Shown here: positions 9,310 through 16,365 of the stretch, piece after piece | How positions within the stretch are numbered: the stretch's first letter is position 1 | Layout of the letters: every line of letters begins with the position of its first letter | Notes under the pieces: generated by a model | Told to the model about the DNA's origin: nothing | Database searches by the model: none | What the model saw: only the letters and a program-made list of their open reading frames with translations | Translations under genes and position numbers: made by a program | NCBI GenBank assembly: GCA_013215145.1 | Contig: JABSRP010000023.1 | Location: 62,001 to 126,000, forward strand | From: Pseudobacteriovorax sp. | Lineage (GTDB): Bacteria; Bdellovibrionota_B; Oligoflexia; Oligoflexales; Oligoflexaceae | DNA length: 64,000 bases | Direction: 5' to 3'

Positions 9310-10353
9310 ATGCGCTTATGGATCTTTTTTCTGACTCTGGTATCGAGCTATGCTCTGGCTGACAAGGAGCTCTTGGTTGAGGGCTTTGAGTGGCGCGACT
9401 TCTATCAAACCTATGACCCTGTTAGTGATAGTTGCAGCCGGTTTTATGAGGAGACCATTGCCGACCAGCCAACGCCTGATCGCATCGGCGATGTCATCGG
9501 TTATAAACCATTGGGAAGGACGTCGCTGCCCCTTTACATTTACCTGCCTGGATCGTTTCAGCCTGTGGATACCGAAATCGCTAGGCTGCATGTAAAAACT
9601 ATGGCAGAGCGGGGCTATTTTGCTGTTGCCATCCGCTATCCAAATGCGAGGTATCCGTCTTCCTGTGACGGTACAGATCCCGATCCCCTTCGCGAGTCCA
9701 TGATGGATAAGGCTCGGTGCCTTTTTGAGGGGAGCCGTTCCGATTCTGCCGTCAGCCGGCTTTGTCAGTTGTCGGACGTCGACTGTGATCGCGATTTACT
9801 GGTGCATGGTTTTAGCCAAGGTGGTCAGATAGCTTTGATGGCAAAGACCTTCGAGCCAAGGTTTCGCAAGGCGCTGATTTACGGTGCTGGAAACTTTAAT
9901 TTGATTGCCAAAAAGGCTTATCCTTGTACCGAGATTCAAAACAACGCCTTCCAGCCTGATGATATTCGGTCTTTGGTGGGGGATCAGGATATCTTTTTTG
10001 GTGGATCCAATGTCTTAACCTCATTGGCAAATGTCAATTCCCGCAAGAATCTTCGTCAGCATAGAGTTCGGACCCAACAAACCGCCATTACTGGTCAACC
10101 GGCGTGTCCTTGGTATCAGGGAAATTGCCTCAATCCCAATGGGTCTGGATATTATATCGTCAGAGGCTTTGAGACCGAGAATAACTGCTCAAATCATGGC
10201 TTTTTCTCACACAAGGCTCATAATCCTACCCCCTGCGAGGGTAAATACCTCAGGCCGGATCGCGGGTATGTCGCCGATAAGAGTGAAACCCATAGACCCT
10301 TGTATCCCTGGTCTATGGCATTGAGTTTTGATTGGTTGACAGCGCGGGATTAA
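9310..10353 (+). CDS. Secreted cysteine-rich alpha/beta hydrolase
   Basis: A 347-residue protein. ATG 9310 is preferred over an in-frame TTG at 9274 because GGGAG lies about seven bases before it and a clean signal peptide follows (MRLWIFFLTLVSSYALA). The mature protein has a nucleophile elbow GFSQGG with Ser169, and an oxyanion-side LPLYIYLPGSF strand typical of dienelactone-hydrolase or feruloyl-esterase-like folds. Around eleven cysteines in the mature part suggest disulfides in the periplasm or outside. The substrate, an ester or peptide, is unknown. Its stop overlaps that of the convergent gene at 10350 by four bases. Confidence 0.75.
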   Translation: MRLWIFFLTLVSSYALADKELLVEGFEWRDFYQTYDPVSDSCSRFYEETIADQPTPDRIGDVIGYKPLGRTSLPLYIYLPGSFQPVDTEIARLHVKTMAERGYFAVAIRYPNARYPSSCDGTDPDPLRESMMDKARCLFEGSRSDSAVSRLCQLSDVDCDRDLLVHGFSQGGQIALMAKTFEPRFRKALIYGAGNFNLIAKKAYPCTEIQNNAFQPDDIRSLVGDQDIFFGGSNVLTSLANVNSRKNLRQHRVRTQQTAITGQPACPWYQGNCLNPNGSGYYIVRGFETENNCSNHGFFSHKAHNPTPCEGKYLRPDRGYVADKSETHRPLYPWSMALSFDWLTARD

Positions 10354-11579
10354 GCGATCGCACGCGCCAAGCTGTAATTGGTGATAGATTCTCCTGCCTG
10401 ACTCCGGGAGCCATCAAGGCGCTTCAGTTTGATACCAAGCTGAGTGAGATCGAACAGGCCTCCCATATTCTTGGCGTTGGCTCCCAATCGATTTAATACC
10501 CCTTCTGCAGTCTGTGATCGAATGCCCTTGGCACAGTAGAGGAACAGCCTAGCCCCCTTCAATGACTGGAGAGTTTCCCTAAGATGCTCCTGTCTAGAGG
10601 GGTCCTGAATTTTAGAGAGCGGTAACCACAAAGCGCCCTCAAGAATACCTTCCCGATGGATCTCATTCTCCTCTCTGACATCAATAAGAATAGCTTGATT
10701 GGCATCACTTTGATTGAGGTAACGGTTGGCAAGGAAAATCTCTTTCCAGCTTCTTGTTCCCAAGTCCTGACTACTCAAGGTGGAGCTACCGTCCGCCGCG
10801 TCGGGAAGGATGGGGCTTTTTAACACTTGGTATAGACTTAAATGACGATCCTGCAGGACCCCAAGCCTTTCCAAATCGATGTCTGAGCGTTCTGGCATTT
10901 TTTGGCTGCCGAAGAGGCGATCCCAAATGGTGAATACTGTTGAAAAGTTATAATCACCCTTATCCCGATGGATCGTGTGATGCATCGCGTGGTACCTGGG
11001 AGTCACAATGAAATTACGGATAAAATGCTCAAATTTTTTCGGAAAGCATATATTAGAATGATGATACTCTGATGCTATGTTCAGCACGATCTCAAATATG
11101 ATAAACGCAATCGGTGACACTCCAAGAATCATAAGCCAGCCCGCCTTAAAGATAGACGATATAAAAAACTCACCGGGATGATAGCGTAGGGCTGTGAAGA
11201 TATCCAAGTGGGTATCTGTGTGGTGGACGCGATGAAATTTCCACATGAAACCAACTCTGTGGAACCATCGGTGTTTGATATAGTCAAAAAAGTCGAATAT
11301 GACGATTGCTGCTAAAGCCTGGAGCCAGATGGGGGAGCTGAATTGATTGAAAAGCCCAAAGTTGTGGCTTTCCACATATCCTGTCCAGAAGATAAATGGC
11401 GCCGTGACGACGACCTTCATAAAGATATTGTTGACTACAGCTAGTTTGATGGAGAACCATGCACGTTGGGCTCGTTTTTCACGCCAAGCTCGCTCTGGTT
11501 TGATACCTTCAATGAAAAACATCAGTGCAAAAAGCCCAAGAAACAAGGCTAGGCGCAACTCGCCATACTCGCTAATCAT
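10350..11579 (-). CDS. Fatty acid hydroxylase/sterol desaturase fused to a rhodanese domain
   Basis: A 409-residue fusion. Residues about 1-250 form a membrane di-iron hydroxylase: several hydrophobic helices plus the histidine boxes HRWFH, HRVHH, HH and HAMHH of the fatty acid hydroxylase superfamily, which oxidise lipids or sterols at the membrane. After a short linker, residues about 290-395 are a complete rhodanese domain (LIDVREENE, LYCAKGIRS) with the persulfide-forming cysteine at 349. It starts at ATG 11579 after GGAGGGG. A rhodanese appended to a lipid hydroxylase is unusual. It may supply sulfur or a redox link, or only assist assembly. Both domain calls are firm; the joint role is unknown. 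Confidence 0.88.
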   Translation of the reverse strand: MISEYGELRLALFLGLFALMFFIEGIKPERAWREKRAQRAWFSIKLAVVNNIFMKVVVTAPFIFWTGYVESHNFGLFNQFSSPIWLQALAAIVIFDFFDYIKHRWFHRVGFMWKFHRVHHTDTHLDIFTALRYHPGEFFISSIFKAGWLMILGVSPIAFIIFEIVLNIASEYHHSNICFPKKFEHFIRNFIVTPRYHAMHHTIHRDKGDYNFSTVFTIWDRLFGSQKMPERSDIDLERLGVLQDRHLSLYQVLKSPILPDAADGSSTLSSQDLGTRSWKEIFLANRYLNQSDANQAILIDVREENEIHREGILEGALWLPLSKIQDPSRQEHLRETLQSLKGARLFLYCAKGIRSQTAEGVLNRLGANAKNMGGLFDLTQLGIKLKRLDGSRSQAGESITNYSLARAIA

Positions 11580-11685
11580 AGTCCCCTCCTACTTGTTAGT
11601 GTCTTTCTTTCGGTTACCAACTTTTGAGGGGATTAGCAATCAATGTTATCATATTAACAAAATATAACCTTACTCCGACTATGGT

Positions 11686-12561
11686 TTACTCACCTGTGAC
11701 TATCGATGGGCTGATAGCGCCTGCACCAACATTGCTGCAGTAAGTAATATTGTTGGGGATATCCTCAACACAGTTGTCGGTGTCACTTGTGAGAGCCTCG
11801 GAATTATACGTACTCGTTCGGATAAACGTGGTCAGGTCATAGCTCAGTTTGATCGTAGCGGTCTGTCCTTCTTCTACCACAAAATTCTCAACTGCCGCAC
11901 CTGTCACACCGCAACCAGAGCCTGTCACAGAAACAGGTTCCGTCATGGCTCCAGCTTGGAACCTATGAGCTAAGAACGTATCGGTATCAATATCGGGGGT
12001 GCAAAGTCGCAAACTAGCTTGTGTGTAGGTCCCGGGGATGATCGGCAGTCCCTGGGAGTTCAGCTCGGCATTCACCTCTGGTGTGGATCGGGCAAGATCG
12101 ACATAAGTTGTGATCGCCGCCGTATCGCAAGCCTCGGCATTGTGATACTTGTAAAATACGGATTTATAGGTCCCAACATTGACCTCTTGGTCTGCAGCAA
12201 GCCCCTCTTCTTGCCGGATCGCCTCCGCTGCTTCGAGCTTTTCAGCTTCGGTCATCTCTACTTCTATGCCGTAATCGAATTCGGTGTCGGCGCAGGCATC
12301 GTTCACCCAAATTGCGCGGTAGTTTCCCTCACTATCGATCAATTCGACGCTTACTATGATCAAGCCAAAGTAGCTTGGCGTGACAAATCCTTCGGTTAAG
12401 CCAGCAACGGTGTTGTTTTCAAACTCAACCGACAAAACTCCAGGGCTCCCGGTTTCCGTGTAAGATCGTGTGATGGGTTCTTTGTCATCGTCACTGTCAC
12501 CGCAGCCCAAGGCCATACAGCTTGTCAAAGCGAGACTGACCAGGTTTTTGCTCGTTGGCAT
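11686..12561 (-). CDS. Lipoprotein of unknown function
   Basis: A 291-residue protein with a lipoprotein signal (lipobox MALGC, mature Cys20) followed by an acidic DSDDDKEP linker. The mature part is beta-rich with several cysteines (DACADTEF, EACDTAAI, RLCTPDID, SGCGVTG, DNCVED, TYCSN), suggesting disulfide-stabilised strands on the outer membrane. It starts at ATG 12561 after GGAGG. It is monocistronic and the family is not recognised. Confidence 0.75.
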   Translation of the reverse strand: MPTSKNLVSLALTSCMALGCGDSDDDKEPITRSYTETGSPGVLSVEFENNTVAGLTEGFVTPSYFGLIIVSVELIDSEGNYRAIWVNDACADTEFDYGIEVEMTEAEKLEAAEAIRQEEGLAADQEVNVGTYKSVFYKYHNAEACDTAAITTYVDLARSTPEVNAELNSQGLPIIPGTYTQASLRLCTPDIDTDTFLAHRFQAGAMTEPVSVTGSGCGVTGAAVENFVVEEGQTATIKLSYDLTTFIRTSTYNSEALTSDTDNCVEDIPNNITYCSNVGAGAISPSIVTGE

Positions 12562-12871
12562 AGCTGTTCCTCCAAGATCATCCTTAATCGTAGGGTGGAA
12601 TCGGAACTGAAAATTGCTTTTATACGGTATATTTTGCCTAGCTGGTTGTAATCTGTCGCCGTCATAGGATTGTTTGACGTGTACTCAATTTATTGTGGTA
12701 TCCGTGCCTTGGGTATTTATACGGCGGTGTTATATTTCATAAGAATCTAAAATAATAACGATTTAATTAATTTGTCGACTTGGATTCAGCTTTTTTTTGA
12801 TGGCCTTGCAATAATGTTAAGACAGTTTTGTCCTTCTTTCGTGATTACTAAACCTTTAATCGGGAAAAATA
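12562..12871. other. Divergent intergenic region, about 310 bases
   Basis: Upstream region for the lipoprotein on the minus strand and the small exported protein on the plus strand. It is A+T-rich, particularly over the last 150 bases. No gene or defined operator was recognised. Confidence 0.45.
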
Positions 12872-13180
12872 ATGAAAAAGTTACTTACGATTTTACTTCT
12901 TTGTACCTCAGGCTCCAGTTTCGCACTTCAAGGGTCAACTGGAAAAATTACTCGACTTGATCAGCTAGCTGATGGTGATATTCGTATCCAAATCGATTCA
13001 GAAAAGTGTGTCGCGGCAAATGGCCATTATCTTTTGAAAGATAGCCACCCAAATAAAAAAGAAATCTACTCTACACTGTTAGCAGCATCGATGTCTGGAA
13101 AAAGCGTTGTTCTAACCGGCGAAACCTGCGAGCGAGGATCTAGAGTCAGTATAATTTCAAGAACTTCGATAACATATTAA
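12872..13180 (+). CDS. Small exported two-cysteine protein (paralogue of 24923-25258)
   Basis: A 102-residue protein with a Sec signal (KKLLTILLLCTSGSSFA) and about 84 mature residues. The mature part has one cysteine mid-sequence (EKCVAANGHY) and one near the end (GETCERGS), separated by a helix STLLAASMSGKSV. The same plan, K-I, D-x-C, Y, P-x2-K, S-x-LLAA-x3-G-x-S, C, is found in the gene at 24923-25258, so the two are divergent copies of one family. The size and plan recall small secreted disulfide-linked domains. Function unknown. Confidence 0.65.
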   Translation: MKKLLTILLLCTSGSSFALQGSTGKITRLDQLADGDIRIQIDSEKCVAANGHYLLKDSHPNKKEIYSTLLAASMSGKSVVLTGETCERGSRVSIISRTSITY

Positions 13181-13724
13181 ATCGCAACTCTATCTGCATT
13201 GGCTTGCCAAAAAATCTTTTGGTTTGGCGCTTGGACTTCGGAAAGAGGTTCTTTAAGCCGTTTGTGCAGCTGTTCAGACATGTTGCGATCTTTTGAAAGA
13301 AAAAATGAGTTTCAATCGCAGCTGCATATAAGTTTAATGGCTTTCAGCGTAAACCATGATAGAAACCAGGTCTCTACGATTATTGTAGTGTCTCTATAAT
13401 GAAATCTATCCGCCAAGAGAAGCAGCATCCTATGGCCTAGCTAAGCACCCGCCTCAGCCTGCTTCTGTGATTAATCTACTTTAGCTATATTGGTTTTTAG
13501 GTAAGATAGGTTGACGAAGGAATTACCTGTAGGTTGCAGTTTTTTTTAGCTAGCTCTAGAAAAATTTCTTTATTTAAAAAAATACCAAATGATTAGTATT
13601 TCTAGCCTGATTATCCTTGCCAGTTGGGTCTTCGAGTCCTATACAATCCATTTGACTTAAAAGATGTTTGGTTTCCCCCCTCAGGGGTTGATCAGTCGTT
13701 TAAACCTTTCAAAGGAGAGACATC
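13181..13724. other. Upstream region of the peptide/HExxH/kinase operon
   Basis: About 540 bases of A+T-rich sequence that must contain the promoter of the operon starting at 13725. A short inverted repeat AGGTAA/TTACCT lies at 13499-13528. A CCCC-TCA-GGGG hairpin lies at 13677-13687, about 25 bases before the AAGGAGA ribosome-binding site, where it could affect translation. A 66-codon frame at 13199-13399 lacks a ribosome site and was not accepted. No RNA family recognised. Confidence 0.4.
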
Positions 13725-13982
13725 GTGAAGAAAGATACGTCAGGCAAATTAGCCAAAATTACTATTGCACTTTCTCTTGGTTACAGTGGTGCTGCTATAG
13801 GTGAAGAGTCCTTGAGCCCGCAAGAGCCCACAGCACCAAATGCCATTCCTAGTACTGGCGAAGGAAGTATCGATACGGTTGACTTAGGTGATGATTTTTT
13901 AGAGGAGCTCTTAAACCTCATCGATCCAAAACGCACGGAAGATACGGCTATACCAAGCATGATGAGTACGATTTCTAATTAA
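13725..13982 (+). CDS. Small peptide, candidate substrate/precursor of the adjacent HExxH enzyme
   Basis: An 85-residue protein starting at GTG 13725 behind a strong AAGGAGA. The N terminus is basic (KKDTSGKLAK) with a moderately hydrophobic stretch ITIALSLGYSGAAIG that could act as a Sec signal. A Pro/Ser/Thr-rich spacer is followed by an acidic amphipathic helix (DLGDDFLEELLNLID, about residues 50-64). A Lys-Arg pair comes next, then a short polar tail (TEDTAIPSMMSTISN). It has no domain of its own. It opens a four-gene operon, 11 bases before the solute-binding protein. The acidic helix plus short variable tail is the layout of leader and core in ribosomally made peptides, so a modified signal peptide is the leading idea. 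A plain exported small protein remains possible. Confidence 0.6.
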   Translation: MKKDTSGKLAKITIALSLGYSGAAIGEESLSPQEPTAPNAIPSTGEGSIDTVDLGDDFLEELLNLIDPKRTEDTAIPSMMSTISN

Positions 13983-13993
13983 GACGGCCTACT

Positions 13994-15487
13994 ATGAACT
14001 TGTTTAAATCTTTTCTTACAGCGGGATTACTTTTGATGGGAATGTCAGGGATGGCAAATGAGCAAGAAGACGATATTTTTCGTATTCTAGTTTCACACCA
14101 GGGTGAAGACCCTTGGTCGGTGGATTCCGATGTTAGCTCCAAAAAACCATTTAAATACGGTGTTTTTGGTTACTTAGTGAATATAAGCGACTCTCTCTTG
14201 GTAGAACCTGGCCTTTTAGAAAACTGGCATTGGGATTTTGAGGAAAAACGCTATGTATTCCGCCTAAGAAAAGACTTAAAGTTTCATAACGGCCGTGCGG
14301 TAACAAGCACTGACTTAGAATTCAGCTTGGTACGCTGGTTTTTAATGACAAAACCTAGTTTTGAAAAAGCCTACGTACCAAGTATTAAAGGGATTGAAAC
14401 CCTTCGGCCTGGAGATAAATTTAAATCGGGTAGCGTTCCAGGAATTAAGATCATTGACGATCAAAGTATGACGATTGAAGTTTCCGTCTTTAATCCAACA
14501 TTCCTTCATTCATTGATAGATATTCCCTTAGTCCCAATGGAAGAGTTGCAGGACGATTACTATACATGGAAAGGCATGCCAGTCGGCGCAGGACCACTTA
14601 AAGCCATATCTTACGATAAAGGCACGGGTGAGATGAAATTGGAAGTCGTCGCGCCTCAAACAAAAAAACACCCAAAACGAATTTATATGTACACGAAGGA
14701 TAGCAAGGACGTCGTGTACGATATCACGACGAAGCCACCAAATAATGAAGATCAGTTTACAGTGGTTAAGCTTTCCCAAAAACACGATTGGGTAGGGCAC
14801 ATTCTTATTAACCACGCCACAGACCTAGGTCGTGATAAAAATTTTCGAAAAGCTCTTTATCACGGGATCAACCGCTCTGAAATTGCGCGTTTGCGCCATA
14901 AGCACGCCCAAGCTATTGCTGAAATTATCCCGCCATCATTTTGGGGGAGTTCTGCCTTTAAAGACCCTTACGATCTAGAATTAGCCAAGTCGTTTATAGC
15001 GAAAATCCCAAAAGCTTTAAAGGAAAAGGCCTACAAGGTACCTTCTTATACCGGTGAAAAACCCTTGCATGTGATTGAGCTGGAAAAACAATTACAACGA
15101 CTTGGATTAGACTTTGAACTTGTCTCTGGTTGGACTAAATTTTCTAATCCTGAGCTACCGCCGATCAAAATTGTACAGATCAATACATCAAGTCCAGATC
15201 CACTGCTTCAGTTTTCGTTTTTCAAAGAGGGAAGCCCACTGATCAACTATTTTCCTGAGAATAATCATAAATTCGAAAAACTATTTAACAACGGAGCCAT
15301 CGCACCATCCTTTGATGTCAAAGTCAAAACCATAAGTGAACTATCAAATTATTTCAAAGACGAAGTCTTTTCTGTACCAACCCATGCTGTGCCCCCAGTC
15401 TTTTTTATAAACAAACAGTCAAAGTTTAAACTAGGGAATCAACGGAGCTCCGTCAGCTTCTTTTTAGATAGAGTGGAAAAACAGTGA
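13994..15487 (+). CDS. Oligopeptide-type solute-binding protein (SBP family 5), no transporter alongside
   Basis: A 497-residue protein with a signal peptide (KSFLTAGLLLMGMSGMA) and the extracellular solute-binding family 5 plan (DppA/OppA type). LLENWHWDFEEKRYVFRLRKD is followed by LKFHNGRAVTSTDLEFSL, the family signature at about residues 90-115. A later FRKALYHGINRSEI helix is also typical. Family members bind peptides or nickel in the periplasm and deliver them to an ABC permease. No permease or ATPase gene is nearby. Instead the next genes are the HExxH protein (GTG overlap at 15484) and a sensor kinase, which suggests a sensory rather than import role. Confidence 0.85.
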   Translation: MNLFKSFLTAGLLLMGMSGMANEQEDDIFRILVSHQGEDPWSVDSDVSSKKPFKYGVFGYLVNISDSLLVEPGLLENWHWDFEEKRYVFRLRKDLKFHNGRAVTSTDLEFSLVRWFLMTKPSFEKAYVPSIKGIETLRPGDKFKSGSVPGIKIIDDQSMTIEVSVFNPTFLHSLIDIPLVPMEELQDDYYTWKGMPVGAGPLKAISYDKGTGEMKLEVVAPQTKKHPKRIYMYTKDSKDVVYDITTKPPNNEDQFTVVKLSQKHDWVGHILINHATDLGRDKNFRKALYHGINRSEIARLRHKHAQAIAEIIPPSFWGSSAFKDPYDLELAKSFIAKIPKALKEKAYKVPSYTGEKPLHVIELEKQLQRLGLDFELVSGWTKFSNPELPPIKIVQINTSSPDPLLQFSFFKEGSPLINYFPENNHKFEKLFNNGAIAPSFDVKVKTISELSNYFKDEVFSVPTHAVPPVFFINKQSKFKLGNQRSSVSFFLDRVEKQ

Positions 15488-16365
15488 GTTTAATTTTTTC
15501 TCCGCAAGCAGTGGAGCGTATTTTGGCCATGAACAAAGTGTTTCGGAGGAAATGTCTAACCCGTTGTAATGATTTTCTCGATTTAAAGCTCGAGGACTAT
15601 AGTCCTTGGATGGGGCTGCTTTCCTTTGTGGATAGAGAGACCTATAGCAAAGTTGTGCCGCATAATTTCAAATTAGACGATATGGAAAACACGCCGGATC
15701 GCCTCAAATTTCTTTCTATATTGAATACAGCCGGTACGGAAGAGGAATTGGCTCTAGAGGCGCTTGAAGATTGGCAGGTCCTTGACTGGGAAAATAGGAC
15801 CGCCATAGAAACCGTGAACGCAACCTTTCCAAAATCGTTTGATCTCATTACCGGTAGTAGTGAGTTTTTTGCACAACTCCTGCCTCGGTTAGTCGATATT
15901 GTGATTCCTCTCAATGAATTTGTCCCTTTTGAACGAGGATTTTCTGATCACAGAGTAAAAGGTGCCATCTTTATCACGCCGCGATCAGACGACTATCCTG
16001 TGTTTCATAGTGCGGTATCAATGGCTCATGAATTGGGACATCAAGTCATGATGCTTTATCAAACGGCTGATCCTTTAATCGAGGCGGATGACCATAAATT
16101 GTTTTCTTATTCCGCTGCACGAAAAACAGATCGGCCAGTTATCCAATGCCTACATGCAAGTTTTGCTTTAGCATTTATGCAGCGCGCTTGCATGAGTATA
16201 CTTAAAAGTGATAGTCACGGGATTCCGCAAGATCTAATCTCTCAGGAGATGGCAAGATTTCGTGAGGGTCTCAAGGAGACACTATTGCCGCTATTTGAAC
16301 TAGTTAGGTTTACCGCAATTGGAAAGCGCTTGGCTATGGAATTGAAGGCTGAGGTTGGTAGCTAA
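15484..16365 (+). CDS. HExxH-motif peptide-modification protein (aKG-HExxH peptide beta-hydroxylase type)
   Basis: A 293-residue cytoplasmic protein starting at GTG 15484, overlapping the previous stop. The motif HELGH sits at 182-186. It is followed by the pattern DPLIEAD, then FSYSAARKTDRPV and a second helix with CLHASFAL (His224), a plausible third metal ligand. This arrangement (HExxH, DPL, a Y-S segment, RP, then LH-x2-F) matches the HEXXH-motif domain (TIGR04267) found in peptide-modifying cassettes. Some members are described as alpha-ketoglutarate-dependent peptide beta-hydroxylases rather than proteases. It lies in one operon with an 85-residue peptide, its probable substrate, and is translationally coupled to the kinase gene (TAATG). 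Family call good; the activity here is inferred. Confidence 0.75.
   Translation: MSLIFSPQAVERILAMNKVFRRKCLTRCNDFLDLKLEDYSPWMGLLSFVDRETYSKVVPHNFKLDDMENTPDRLKFLSILNTAGTEEELALEALEDWQVLDWENRTAIETVNATFPKSFDLITGSSEFFAQLLPRLVDIVIPLNEFVPFERGFSDHRVKGAIFITPRSDDYPVFHSAVSMAHELGHQVMMLYQTADPLIEADDHKLFSYSAARKTDRPVIQCLHASFALAFMQRACMSILKSDSHGIPQDLISQEMARFREGLKETLLPLFELVRFTAIGKRLAMELKAEVGS

Noticed and set aside
13199..13399. 66-codon frame just before the peptide operon
   Set aside because: No ribosome site, and composition unlike the neighbouring genes; it looks like chance.
15484..16365. Reading the HExxH protein as an ordinary secreted zinc protease
   Set aside because: No signal peptide, no M4/M10-type third-ligand motif. 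The DPL, RP and LH-x2-F pattern after HExxH fits the peptide-modification family better.
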